A stretch of 64,000 nucleotides of DNA from Bacillota bacterium (GTDB lineage: Bacteria; Bacillota; Clostridia; Christensenellales; DTU072): the NCBI GenBank assembly GCA_023394875.1, contig JAEXAB010000003.1, positions 248,001 to 312,000 on the forward strand. Reading direction: 5' to 3'. Position numbers and translations under genes: made by a program. Below the pieces are notes generated by a model. That model saw only the letters and a program-made list of their open reading frames with translations, had not been told where the DNA came from and did no database searches. How positions within the stretch are numbered: position 1 is the stretch's first letter; each line of letters starts with the position of its first letter. Below are positions 1 through 8,350 of this stretch, piece by piece.

Positions 1-2323
1 AGTTGTCGGTAACGTCACTGTTGTTGTTTAGTTTTCCAACAGAAAGCTGTTCGGCATCGGTTATGGGAGAAAGTGTTTCCCATTTGTTGATATAAGCGGG
101 AGACAATGCTACGTCTTCGCTGATTTCCAAAATGCTGATATTGTCAAAAATTGCTCCGCCCATCATCAGGTTTTCGTACTCGGTTGAGCTACCTTCGCCA
201 AACCAAAGTTCCAAAGTAAGATTACGGGAAGAAAGTTGGTTACCTTGTACGTAGAAGGTTATTTTTTCCCAACCCTTATCGGCTTCATAGCCCTTGTTGC
301 AAATGGAAGTGGTTTGCTTTTTCTCAACACCCGCGCCCGTTAGTTTTACAGTTGCGGCGGCGGTAGAGTCGTTAGCGGATTTCCAAGTGTTATATTTAGC
401 CGCCCAAGCGTTTAAGTTTTCATCATAGGTGTCCCACTTTTCTACCAAGGCAAGAGTGCCTGTCCAGTCCGAATTCTTTATAAGATTGCTCTCTTCTTCT
501 ACGGCTTTATATCCTATATAAGCGGCGTCGCCAGCAACGATTGCGTCATCGCCTTCCTCTCTTAGATAGCGGTAAACAAACTTGTTGGCTATGTTGCTCA
601 TAGCTGCTTCGGTTTTGTCAAATCTTTCTGCATTTTCTCCGACTAAACCATTAGCGCTTAACCAAGCTTTTACCTTGTTAAGGAAGTCGGCGTTTGCGAT
701 AAGAGTATTAATGGTGTCAACGGAAGTTACCGATGCAGGAGCCGAAGGATTATCGGAAAGCAATTGCTTTTCGGTTTCTGACAATTCAAAGAACCCTTCA
801 AGTTCATTGTCGGCAGTTTTGGAAGCAAGATAAACTGCGTTATACGCCTTTTGCTTAACTGTCATGCTGTTAGGTTCGGTAGGTTTGTCGGTATCGGGTA
901 GAATGATATCGCCGTTGCTGTCAACAGGCAACCATACGTATACCCATACGCTTATTTCATAATATACGTCTTTTTCTATAGTAAGGCTGGATTTGGAAGT
1001 AAAGCCTGCGCCCGACAAGTCCTTATGATAAATCATAAGAGCCTTAGTTTCGTCAAGAACGCTCATTGTTCTATTGCCGTTGTTGCCGACAATGTAGTTC
1101 TTCCATTCATCGTAAGAAGGAGCCTTGAAAGTATAACTTGTAGACAAAAGTTTGCTGTAGGTGTCTTTTGTCTTGTCGCTTTCTTTATAAAGTTGGGATA
1201 AATTAACAATACCGCTTGTCGCAGCCTGATAAGAAGGCGCAGTGTCGTCGCCTAAGTCGGACTTACCTTTTACAACGTTGAAGTTCGTCACGTTGTCACT
1301 GCTGTAGGAACCTTCGCGGAAGCTGTAGTAGTAGTTTTTCGCAGCCGAGGTGGTAGGTGTGGCTTCGTTGAACTGCTCTAATTTAAGGTCGCTCATATAG
1401 TACATTGATTCATAGCCGATTGAGCTTTTTTCGGCTATGGCGTTTATTGCCATTAAATCAAAATTCTGATGGTTAAGGGTGGTAGCTTTACCGTTATCGA
1501 ATTTGCTATCTGTTGCGGTGGTAACTTCGGAACAAATGATATTATCGAACATAGCCGCGCCTTTGGTGCTGTAAGCATTGCTTACGTCATTTACTATAGT
1601 GGGGCCGTGTCCTAACCAAAGCTGAATTTTTATTGTTTTGTCGGCGTGTTTGTTACCCTCTATATATAGATAGCGGGTCTCCCATTTGCCGTCGGTGTTG
1701 ATGCAAGCATCGGTGTATTCTACGCCGCCGCTAACTCTTAGCCAGGCGCCTTTCTTAGTCTTATCGGCTTCGTCAACGCCGGTTAGGTCAACTAATGATG
1801 CTACCGAATATTGTAGCAAATAATATTTGCCTGCTTTAAGAGTAATTGTAGAACTTGTAGCGTAATACAAACTTCCTGCCTCTAAGGTGGAAGCTATTAC
1901 CAACACGTTTGAATCCTGAAGGGTATCTATTAGATTGCCTTCGTCGTCGGTATCGTATGGGGTCTTGGGGTCAATGCCGGGATTGGCAAATTCCTTATTG
2001 TCCGTAACGCTGAAGTTATTTTTCTGCGCGTTATAAACGTCGGTTTTGCTTAAATCTATAACACCCATCGTTACGCCGCTTGCCGTTGTCTTCAAGCTGC
2101 CGCTTGTGGAAGTCCAGCCCGAAACGTTTTCTTTGACATAGGAGTCCGCTGTAGAAGAAGTAGCATTATAAAACGTGCCGTTTGCAACAACTTGGGTACG
2201 CGTTATACTTTCCTCTGCTTGACTAGGATCGGGATCTTCCTCATAGTCGTTGCAAGCTACAACCGTAATCGCCAGCAAAAGTACCAGCAATACGGTAAAA
2301 ATTCTTAAAAACTTGTTTTTCAT
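1..2323 (-). CDS. Large secreted lipoprotein, 5' part only (runs off the left edge)
   Basis: About 774 codons are visible and the frame is still open at base 1, so the C-terminus is missing. The N-terminus is a lipoprotein signal peptide: basic start, a Leu/Val-rich core, then lipobox VVAC with the lipidated Cys at about residue 24. Acidic residues follow. The mature part is rich in Ser/Thr/Asn/Asp and aromatic residues. At least two related segments occur, each with an Ala-x-x-FDNI signature (GAAMFDNI near residue 252, GGAIFDNI near residue 722) preceded by a Trp-Glu strand and an L-W-hydrophobic-G motif. They resemble carbohydrate-binding-module-like jelly-roll units. Two in-frame ATGs sit side by side (2326 and 2323). 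AGGTGG lies 5 nt before the second, which I chose. No catalytic motif is visible; a surface binding protein is an inference. Confidence 0.8.
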   Translation of the reverse strand, partial: MKNKFLRIFTVLLVLLLAITVVACNDYEEDPDPSQAEESITRTQVVANGTFYNATSSTADSYVKENVSGWTSTSGSLKTTASGVTMGVIDLSKTDVYNAQKNNFSVTDNKEFANPGIDPKTPYDTDDEGNLIDTLQDSNVLVIASTLEAGSLYYATSSTITLKAGKYYLLQYSVASLVDLTGVDEADKTKKGAWLRVSGGVEYTDACINTDGKWETRYLYIEGNKHADKTIKIQLWLGHGPTIVNDVSNAYSTKGAAMFDNIICSEVTTATDSKFDNGKATTLNHQNFDLMAINAIAEKSSIGYESMYYMSDLKLEQFNEATPTTSAAKNYYYSFREGSYSSDNVTNFNVVKGKSDLGDDTAPSYQAATSGIVNLSQLYKESDKTKDTYSKLLSTSYTFKAPSYDEWKNYIVGNNGNRTMSVLDETKALMIYHKDLSGAGFTSKSSLTIEKDVYYEISVWVYVWLPVDSNGDIILPDTDKPTEPNSMTVKQKAYNAVYLASKTADNELEGFFELSETEKQLLSDNPSAPASVTSVDTINTLIANADFLNKVKAWLSANGLVGENAERFDKTEAAMSNIANKFVYRYLREEGDDAIVAGDAAYIGYKAVEEESNLIKNSDWTGTLALVEKWDTYDENLNAWAAKYNTWKSANDSTAAATVKLTGAGVEKKQTTSICNKGYEADKGWEKITFYVQGNQLSSRNLTLELWFGEGSSTEYENLMMGGAIFDNISILEISEDVALSPAYINKWETLSPITDAEQLSVGKLNNNSDVTDN

Positions 2324-2373
2324 CATTACCACCTGTTATTTATACATAATGTTTCATTATTAAAACATAAAAT

Positions 2374-2402
2374 ATGATACCATATATTTTGAATAATTAC
2401 AA
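2374..2402 (-). promoter_or_regulatory. Predicted sigma-A promoter for the lipoprotein
   Basis: On the minus strand, -35 TTGTAA and -10 TATCAT (extended, TGG before it) are separated by exactly 17 bp. They lie about 50 bp upstream of the lipoprotein start. Confidence 0.6.
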
Positions 2403-2521
2403 CTTATATTATAATATTTCTAAGTGTTTTTCCTAATTATTAAAGGCTCAATTAAGGTTAAATCCTCTGTTAAAAATCTATTTACGAAAAACGTAAAAAT
2501 AGGTCAACTGTGTCGAAAAAG

Positions 2522-2550
2522 TTGCTAATGCCTCAGTTTGGGAGTAATAT
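2522..2550 (+). promoter_or_regulatory. Predicted sigma-A promoter for gdhA
   Basis: -35 TTGCTA and -10 TAATAT are separated by 17 bp. The start point would give a leader of about 24 nt that contains the TGGAGGA ribosome binding site at 2567-2573. Confidence 0.6.
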
Positions 2551-2580
2551 TAAGATACTAAATTTCTGGAGGAATATCAC

Positions 2581-3921
2581 GTGAACACATATGCAGCAGG
2601 CGTATTAGCAAGTCTAAAAGCGAAATATCCCGAACAAAAAGAATTTTTACAAGCAGCTACCGAAATTATAGAATCACTATCTTTGGTTTTCGACCGTCAT
2701 CCCGAATACGAAGCCGCCAACTTACTTGAAAGGTTTGTTGAGCCCGAACGTACCATTATGTTCCGTGTTGCTTGGATAGACGACAGCGGCAAAGCCAACG
2801 TAAACACCGGTTACCGTGTGCAGTTTAACAGCGCAATCGGGCCGTTTAAGGGCGGTCTGCGTTTTCATCCGTCGGTTAATCTTTCCATAATCAAATTCTT
2901 AGGCTTAGAACAGATTTTGAAAAACAGTCTTACCGGACTTCCCATCGGCGGAGCTAAGGGCGGCAGCGATTTTGACCCCAAAGGAAAGTCGGATACAGAG
3001 ATTATGCGTTTCTGTCAAGCCTTTATGCGCCAGTTGTGGCGTTATATCGGTCCCGATACCGACGTGCCCGCAGGTGACATCGGCGTTGGCGGCAGAGAAA
3101 TCGGCTATTTGTTCGGTTTCTATAAAAACCTAGTAAATGCCCACTTGGGCACCATTACCGGTCGCGGACTGAGCTACGGCGGAAGCTTGGCAAGAACACA
3201 GGCTACCGGTTACGGATTGGTCTACTTTGTAGAAGAAATGCTCCATAATGACAAAAAAGACAGCTTTAAAGGTAAGACAGTTGTAGTAAGCGGAAGCGGT
3301 AACGTAGCTATCTACGCCACCGAAAAAGTTCAACAACTGGGCGGCAAAGTTGTTGCTATGAGCGATAGCGACGGCTATATCTACGACGAAAACGGAATAA
3401 ATCTTGACGTAGTTAAGCAACTAAAGGAAGTGGAAAGAAAGAGAATTAAAGAATATCTAAATTACGTTCCCACCGCCACTTACGCTGAAGGTTGCAGAAA
3501 CATCTGGAAAATAAAATGCGACGTTGCATTACCTTGCGCAACTCAAAACGAAATCGATTTTGAGGATGCAAAAACACTTGTTTCTAACGGAGTAATCGCC
3601 ATAGGCGAAGGCGCAAATATGCCTACTACTATTAACGGTGCAAATTATTTCTTGGAAAAAGGCGTATTGTTTGCTCCCGCAAAAGCCGCTAACGCAGGCG
3701 GAGTTGCAACATCGGCTTTGGAAATGGCGCAAGCAAGCCAAAGAATATTCTGGAGCTTTGACGAAGTGGATGCCAAACTTCACCACATTATGGTAGGTAT
3801 TTTCCACAACTGCGCGAAAGCCGCCAAAGAATACGGCGTACCCGGTAACTATATTATGGGCGCAAATATCGCCGGCTTTGAAAAAGTAGCCAACGCAATG
3901 ATGGCTTACGGCGTTCTGTAA
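2581..3921 (+). CDS. gdhA: NADP-type glutamate dehydrogenase
   Basis: This 446-residue enzyme reductively aminates 2-oxoglutarate with ammonium to give L-glutamate (cytoplasmic hexamer). The family's substrate-binding stretch GPFKGGLRFHP is present near residues 89-99, followed by PIGGAKGG with the catalytic-site Lys near residue 128. The segment GDIGVGGREIG near residue 168 and the Rossmann turn VSGSGNVA near residue 238 match the hexameric bacterial subfamily; the length is also typical. Translation starts at GTG, with TGGAGGA 7 nt upstream. It is monocistronic with its own promoter and a terminator hairpin just after the stop. Together with the type III glutamine synthetase at 45.6-47.7 kb it supplies ammonium assimilation. 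NADP preference is inferred from subfamily resemblance. Confidence 0.96.
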   Translation: MNTYAAGVLASLKAKYPEQKEFLQAATEIIESLSLVFDRHPEYEAANLLERFVEPERTIMFRVAWIDDSGKANVNTGYRVQFNSAIGPFKGGLRFHPSVNLSIIKFLGLEQILKNSLTGLPIGGAKGGSDFDPKGKSDTEIMRFCQAFMRQLWRYIGPDTDVPAGDIGVGGREIGYLFGFYKNLVNAHLGTITGRGLSYGGSLARTQATGYGLVYFVEEMLHNDKKDSFKGKTVVVSGSGNVAIYATEKVQQLGGKVVAMSDSDGYIYDENGINLDVVKQLKEVERKRIKEYLNYVPTATYAEGCRNIWKIKCDVALPCATQNEIDFEDAKTLVSNGVIAIGEGANMPTTINGANYFLEKGVLFAPAKAANAGGVATSALEMAQASQRIFWSFDEVDAKLHHIMVGIFHNCAKAAKEYGVPGNYIMGANIAGFEKVANAMMAYGVL

Positions 3922-3940
3922 AAATACTATTACTAATAAA

Positions 3941-3966
3941 AACGGACGGCATATTTGCCGTCCGTT
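3941..3966. terminator. Bidirectional intrinsic terminator (gdhA / EF-G-like gene)
   Basis: Arms AACGGACGGCA and TGCCGTCCGTT form a strong hairpin. It is flanked by a T-run on the plus side and by TTTTTATT on the minus side, so it can end both convergent transcripts. Confidence 0.85.
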
Positions 3967-3972
3967 ATTTTT

Positions 3973-6033
3973 TTATTTTCCTCTCTTCTTTCTTTCTTCT
4001 TCCACTATCTTGGCAACCGCTCCTGCAGGAACTTCGTCATAGCGGGCAAACTCCATACTGAACTTGCCTCTGCCTTGTGTCATACTGCGTAAGTCTATAG
4101 CATATCTGTGCATTTCCGACTGGGGAACTTCTCCGGTTATTACCGTCTTGCCGCCTACGCCTTCCATACCGAAAACTTTACCTCTACGCTTTGTTATATC
4201 TCCCATAATGTCGCCCATGAAGTCGGTCGGAACAATTACTTTTAGATTCATTATCGGTTCTAACAATACAGGGTTAGCTTTGGGGATACCTTCTTTAAAC
4301 GCAATTTTAGCAGCTTCAATAAACGCTGCTTCCTTACTGTCAACGGGGTGATAGCTGCCGAAGTACAATACAGCGCGGAAACCAACCATCAGACAGCCAG
4401 CCATAATTCCGGTGGTTCTGATTTCTCTCAAGCCTTTTTCTACGGACGGAAAATACTGCTTAGGTACGGCGCCGCCGACGATTTCTTCGGTAAACTCAAA
4501 GTCAACTTCGGGAGCCGGCTCAAACCTGATATAAACGTCACCGAACAAACCGCTTCCGCCGTTTTGCTTCTTGCATCTGCCTTGTTGTTCTACCGTCTTT
4601 CTTATGGTTTCTCTGTAAGCAACTCTAGGTTCAACAAGCTTTGCTTCCACTTTATATTTGTTCTTAACTTTTTTGCACAATACATCGATTTGTGTTTCGC
4701 CTATACCGCAAATAACTGTTTCGTTTGTTTCGGCATTCTTTTCTACTTTGAAGGTGGGGTCTTCTTCCATCAGTTTTTTAAGTCCGTCAACAACCTTGTC
4801 GGCTCCGCCCTTATCGCCTTCGGAGCTTATAGCAACGGTAAATACCGGCGCGGGGAATTCTATGGGAGCAACAACAACATTACATGACGGGTCACAAAGC
4901 GTATCGTTAGTTGCGCTGTAGCTCATCTTGGCAAAAGCTCCGATGTCGCCGGCTTTAATAACTTCCATACCTTCCTGGTTCTTGCCGCGTAAGGTATATA
5001 ATGCGCTTACTTTTTCGGTTTCGTCCTTGGTAGAATTGAGTATGCTTTCGCCCTGTTTAACAGAACCGCTATAAACTTTGAACAGCAACAGTTTACCGAC
5101 AAAGGGGTCAATAGTTGCCTTGAATATTCTGCAAACAAAAGGTGCGTTTTCGTCATAATTAAGTTCTATTTTTTCTTCGCCTTTAGTAGCCGTTACGCCG
5201 CCGTTTTCTCCTGCAACCGGCATAAGGGCGATAATATTGTCAAGAAGGTCACAAAGAACGGGCTTTCCTGTGGCAACGCCGGCTACAACGGGGATAAATT
5301 CCGCCGAAACAACCATCTTTTTGATACCTGCCATTTTGTCTTCTTTGGATAAATCCCCTTCTTCAAAGAATTTTTCCATAAGTTCTTCATCGGCGGATGC
5401 CGCTACTTCGGTAAGTTCGGCATTGTCGGAACCTACTGCATCTGCTAGGTCGGAAGGTATTGCTATTTCGTTTCCGGCATTGTCGAAAGCTTTGTTTGCC
5501 AAAACGTCAACGTAACCTGTCATGGTATATCCGTCCATAATGGGTAACTCTATTGCCGAAACCAAACTGCCGTATTTTTCTTTAATCGCCGCCACCGTTT
5601 TGGAGTAACTGCTGTTTTCTTTATTAACGCCGTTAATAAAGAGTAATACGGGGATTTTCTTTTCCTGACAATAATCTATAGCTTTTTCGGTGCCTACCGA
5701 CAAACTTCCCGAAGCCTGAGTAACTACGATAGCTCCGTCGCAAGCGGCTAAAGCGGCTACAACTTCCCCTTCGAAGTCAAAAAAGCCGGGGCAATCTAAA
5801 AAGTTAATCTTAAAATCCTTATATGTAACGTAACTTAGTGACAAAGAAATACTCATCTTTCTGCTTATTTCTTCGGAGTCAAAGTCGCTTACTGTGTTTC
5901 CGTCGTCTACCTTGCCCAGTCTGTCAATAGCTTTGGTGCTATACAAAATTGCCTCTAAAAGAGAGGTTTTACCTTCTCCTCCATGGCCTATCAGCGCTAT
6001 ATTTCTTATTTTTTCTTTGCTAAAAACTGCCAT
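3973..6033 (-). CDS. EF-G-like translational GTPase with atypical G motifs
   Basis: The protein has 686 residues and EF-G domain order: GTPase domain, a domain-II-like segment, then the III-IV-V region with the V-x-Y-R-E-T-I-R and G-x-G-E-x-Q-x-D-V patterns. It belongs to the EF-G-like family that coexists with canonical EF-G in many Firmicutes and Thermotogales; its role is not firmly established. The P-loop GHGGEGKT is at residues 16-23. The switch II motif is DCPGFFDF (80-87), where canonical EF-G has DTPGHVDF, so the catalytic His is Phe84. The guanine-specificity motif NKxD is replaced by NGVN (134-137). The RBS is AGGAG 8 nt before ATG, and the gene has its own promoter. It is not the housekeeping fusA, which normally sits with rpsL/rpsG/tuf. 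Confidence 0.9.
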   Translation of the reverse strand: MAVFSKEKIRNIALIGHGGEGKTSLLEAILYSTKAIDRLGKVDDGNTVSDFDSEEISRKMSISLSLSYVTYKDFKINFLDCPGFFDFEGEVVAALAACDGAIVVTQASGSLSVGTEKAIDYCQEKKIPVLLFINGVNKENSSYSKTVAAIKEKYGSLVSAIELPIMDGYTMTGYVDVLANKAFDNAGNEIAIPSDLADAVGSDNAELTEVAASADEELMEKFFEEGDLSKEDKMAGIKKMVVSAEFIPVVAGVATGKPVLCDLLDNIIALMPVAGENGGVTATKGEEKIELNYDENAPFVCRIFKATIDPFVGKLLLFKVYSGSVKQGESILNSTKDETEKVSALYTLRGKNQEGMEVIKAGDIGAFAKMSYSATNDTLCDPSCNVVVAPIEFPAPVFTVAISSEGDKGGADKVVDGLKKLMEEDPTFKVEKNAETNETVICGIGETQIDVLCKKVKNKYKVEAKLVEPRVAYRETIRKTVEQQGRCKKQNGGSGLFGDVYIRFEPAPEVDFEFTEEIVGGAVPKQYFPSVEKGLREIRTTGIMAGCLMVGFRAVLYFGSYHPVDSKEAAFIEAAKIAFKEGIPKANPVLLEPIMNLKVIVPTDFMGDIMGDITKRRGKVFGMEGVGGKTVITGEVPQSEMHRYAIDLRSMTQGRGKFSMEFARYDEVPAGAVAKIVEEERKKRGK

Positions 6034-6072
6034 ATATAACTCCTATTAAAAAAAATTTGCAATAACATATTA

Positions 6073-6101
6073 ATGATAACACAACAACGCCCGTTTTTCA
6101 A
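6073..6101 (-). promoter_or_regulatory. Predicted sigma-A promoter for the EF-G-like gene
   Basis: -35 TTGAAA, 17 bp spacer, -10 TATCAT with an upstream TGT extension (minus strand), about 40 bp before the start codon. Confidence 0.6.
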
Positions 6102-6148
6102 GTGGGAAAATGGATTTTAGCCAAAATAAGAACTTCCGCAAACCTAAA

Positions 6149-6178
6149 AAAGCATAACTCCGTAAGGAATTATGCTTT
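6149..6178 (-). terminator. Intrinsic terminator of rpsT
   Basis: A 13-bp stem (one G-U pair) with a 4-nt loop is followed on the minus strand by six T residues. Confidence 0.85.
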
Positions 6179-6204
6179 ATAGTATCTAAATTATAAAAAA
6201 GAAT

Positions 6205-6480
6205 TTACGCCTTTGCAGCTTTTGCGGCGTCTAACATCTTCGATAAACGAGCTTTCTTGTTAGCAGCGGTGTTGATGTGGAAAATACCGTCGCTCTTTGC
6301 TGCGTCTATAACCGAAAACAAGCCATTAAGCATTGCGGCGGCTTCGTCTACGTTGCCGGCGGCGATAGCAGCTTCATACTTCTTGATAGCTGTCTTTACC
6401 TTGCTTTTTTTGCTTGCATTGCGTGCTTTCTCTTCTCTGCTTATCAATACACGCTTTTTTTGTGATTTAATGTTAGCCAT
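6205..6480 (-). CDS. rpsT: 30S ribosomal protein S20
   Basis: A 91-residue, Lys/Ala-rich helical protein beginning MANIKSQKKR, typical of S20, which binds 16S rRNA early in 30S assembly. The conserved central K-x-K-x-x-A-I-K-K-Y and the C-terminal H-x-N-x-A-x-x-K-K-A-R-L-S-K motif are present. The RBS AAGGAG lies 7 nt upstream of ATG. The gene is divergent from gpr, the same pairing as in Bacillus-type genomes. It has its own promoter and terminator. Confidence 0.97.
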   Translation of the reverse strand: MANIKSQKKRVLISREEKARNASKKSKVKTAIKKYEAAIAAGNVDEAAAMLNGLFSVIDAAKSDGIFHINTAANKKARLSKMLDAAKAAKA

Positions 6481-6520
6481 TACTGTTCTCCTTAATACTC
6501 AATTAACTTTGTGTATTGGT

Positions 6521-6549
6521 ATTTTAGCATAGTAAAAGCCAAATTGCAA
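6521..6549 (-). promoter_or_regulatory. Predicted sigma-A promoter for rpsT
   Basis: -35 TTGCAA, 17 bp spacer, -10 TAAAAT with TGC extension (minus strand). Confidence 0.65.
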
Positions 6550-6594
6550 GAAAAATGTTATAATATTTTGCCCAAAAGGCAACAATTGTTTATT

Positions 6595-7419
6595 ATGGAC
6601 GGACTTTATCGGGAAATGTGGAGCGAGAGCGGAGAGCTTGCCGATTCTAAATACCTGACAACGGAAAACAAGCGTTGTTTAGGCAAAATCGTCATTAAAA
6701 AAAGCCAGCACAAAGATAACGGACGGTTTTTTTATACCATTACTTTCAAAGAAGATTTATTCAATAACGATTCCTTCAAAGAAAAAGCCGTCAGAGAAAC
6801 AATGGACGTCCTAAATTCCTTTTTCAAAAAATATTCTTTAAGTAAACTGTCAAAAATATTAGTAGTTGGCTTAGGTAACGACAAAGTGACCGCCGACAGC
6901 CTTGGTGGATACGTTGCCGACAAGCTTATTGTTTCTTCACACCTATTTTCTCAAGAAAACATAAAAAACCGCTACGGCAACCTTTGCGCAATAAAATGCG
7001 GAGTAAGCGGCACTACCGGGATACCCTCTTATGAAATAATAAAAGCCGTAGTAGCTTCGGTTAAGCCCGATTTAATGTTAGCCGTAGATACTTTGGCAGG
7101 AACAACAACTTCGGCTTTGGCAAAAAACATACAAATTTCCGACAATGGCATAGAGCCGGGCGGCGGAATAAACAACCCTCAAACCAAACTGAACTTTGAT
7201 ACCATCGGGATACCGGTAATAGCAATCGGAGTACCCTTAGTAATCTACGTTAAACGGATTTTAATGGAATACTTGGGAGAAAATAACCTGAGAGCCGATG
7301 AGGAACTTCTTTCCTTAGTAGTAACCGCCAAAGAAATAGACTTTCTTATAAAAGACTACTCCTATATAATCTCCGAAAGTATTAACCGCCTAGTCCATAA
7401 CACGCATACCGAACTATAA
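6595..7419 (+). CDS. gpr: Germination protease GPR (spore endopeptidase, family A25)
   Basis: GPR degrades small acid-soluble spore proteins after germination. Diagnostic stretches are VVGLGNDKVTADSLGGYVAD, the Asp-containing PDLMLAVDTLAG, and QISDNGIEPGGGI followed by G-I-P-V-I-A-I-G-V-P. These match the A25 family, with substitutions such as GGY for the more usual GPR triad. I chose the ATG at 6595 (274 aa). Extending to 6511 would run into the rpsT promoter region and add residues unlike the family. No strong ribosome binding site precedes it (only AAAGGC). Promoter recognition by forespore sigma factors is expected, but no convincing sigma-F/G site was found. The gene is strong evidence that the organism forms endospores. 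Confidence 0.9.
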   Translation: MDGLYREMWSESGELADSKYLTTENKRCLGKIVIKKSQHKDNGRFFYTITFKEDLFNNDSFKEKAVRETMDVLNSFFKKYSLSKLSKILVVGLGNDKVTADSLGGYVADKLIVSSHLFSQENIKNRYGNLCAIKCGVSGTTGIPSYEIIKAVVASVKPDLMLAVDTLAGTTTSALAKNIQISDNGIEPGGGINNPQTKLNFDTIGIPVIAIGVPLVIYVKRILMEYLGENNLRADEELLSLVVTAKEIDFLIKDYSYIISESINRLVHNTHTEL

Positions 7420-7424
7420 TAAAA

Positions 7425-7448
7425 AAGGACTTACGATTATAAGTCCTT
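7425..7448. terminator. Bidirectional terminator (gpr / malate operon)
   Basis: Arms AAGGACTTA and TAAGTCCTT are followed by a T-rich tract on the plus strand and by six T residues on the minus strand. Confidence 0.85.
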
Positions 7449-7453
7449 AATTT

Positions 7454-8341
7454 TTAGGTTATCCATCTTACTTCATTTGGTTTGTCTAAGTGCAGTTCTC
7501 CCCAACGTCCGTCAAGCTTTACTCTGCATTCTCCGTTAATAACCGGGGTGCCTGCGTCGTACTTGAAGTCTATTACCGTTTCGTTAGCTTTATTGATATA
7601 GCCGCACTTGTCCTTCTTGAACACGCAAGCCAATCCTTCGCTAAAAGAAGTAGCGCAAGTGTAAGTAATAGGGATAATTTCCTCTCCCTCTCTGTTGATA
7701 AAGCCGAAAAGTTCCTCTCTTTCCACACAGCACATATCTTCTTTGTAGCTAAAAACTTCATCGTACAAAGGTGCAACGGTCTGTTTGCCGTTCCTATCCT
7801 TAAAGCCCCATTTACCGCCTTTATTTACTTTGACGTAAATATCGGGTATTTCCTTTTCGGGGGTTACTACAACGCGCGGAGGTTTTTCGGGCACAATGGA
7901 CATAAAGCTTGGACTGTCTACGGTGCCGTACTTATCCTTTTGATTATTCTTTTGTATATTCTCTTTTTTAGGCGCTTGCGGAGGGTTTCCTGTAGGCTTT
8001 TTCTCTGCTAGAGCTGCAGGAGCCTGCTTGTTTTGAGTAGGAACGTTATTCTGCTGCTGCGGTTTTTCCGTTGTAGGCTTAAGTTCCAACTTCCTTGCCT
8101 GCAAAGCTTTTTTTAGGTCCAACAAGTTTTTTTTGTTGAAAGTAGAAATACGGTAAAAATCCTTTTCTTCGCGCTTCAACACGTCTCTTAACGTCAAAAT
8201 CTTTGCGTTAGCCAGTAACGTAGCCGTATCACTGCGCAATGACAAAACCTGCGCGCTTTCCGAAAGGATTTCCTCAGAATACGGCGGATTGTAACTGTCA
8301 GTTATTTGCGGCTTTTTATGTTTGAAGCGTCTATTGGGCAT
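7454..8341 (-). CDS. RpoA-CTD-like helix-hairpin-helix protein fused to WG repeats
   Basis: A 295-residue protein of unknown role. Residues about 30-85 resemble the C-terminal domain of the RNA polymerase alpha subunit: LSLRSDTATLLANA, then ILTLRDVLKREEKDF, then FNKKNLLDLKKAL, corresponding to the alpha-CTD pattern LSVRSYNCLKRAGI...LGRKSLEEVK. A Gln/Pro/Lys-rich linker (about 86-165) leads to three or four WG-type beta repeats (about 172-290, e.g. GGKWGFKDRNGK, LFGFINREGEE, KCGYINKAN, DGRWGEL). There is no signal peptide. It lies 9 nt downstream of the malic enzyme gene, so it is probably the last gene of that operon. The alpha-CTD resemblance suggests DNA or polymerase binding, which is inference. 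Confidence 0.8.
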   Translation of the reverse strand: MPNRRFKHKKPQITDSYNPPYSEEILSESAQVLSLRSDTATLLANAKILTLRDVLKREEKDFYRISTFNKKNLLDLKKALQARKLELKPTTEKPQQQNNVPTQNKQAPAALAEKKPTGNPPQAPKKENIQKNNQKDKYGTVDSPSFMSIVPEKPPRVVVTPEKEIPDIYVKVNKGGKWGFKDRNGKQTVAPLYDEVFSYKEDMCCVEREELFGFINREGEEIIPITYTCATSFSEGLACVFKKDKCGYINKANETVIDFKYDAGTPVINGECRVKLDGRWGELHLDKPNEVRWIT

Positions 8342-8350
8342 CTTGTTTTA

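Noticed and set aside
4348..4887. 179-residue open frame on the plus strand
   Set aside because: Lies wholly antisense to the EF-G-like gene; no family resemblance and no RBS.
6500..6594. Sigma-F/G promoter before gpr
   Set aside because: A CATAGTA element is present, but no -35 match lies at a usual distance.
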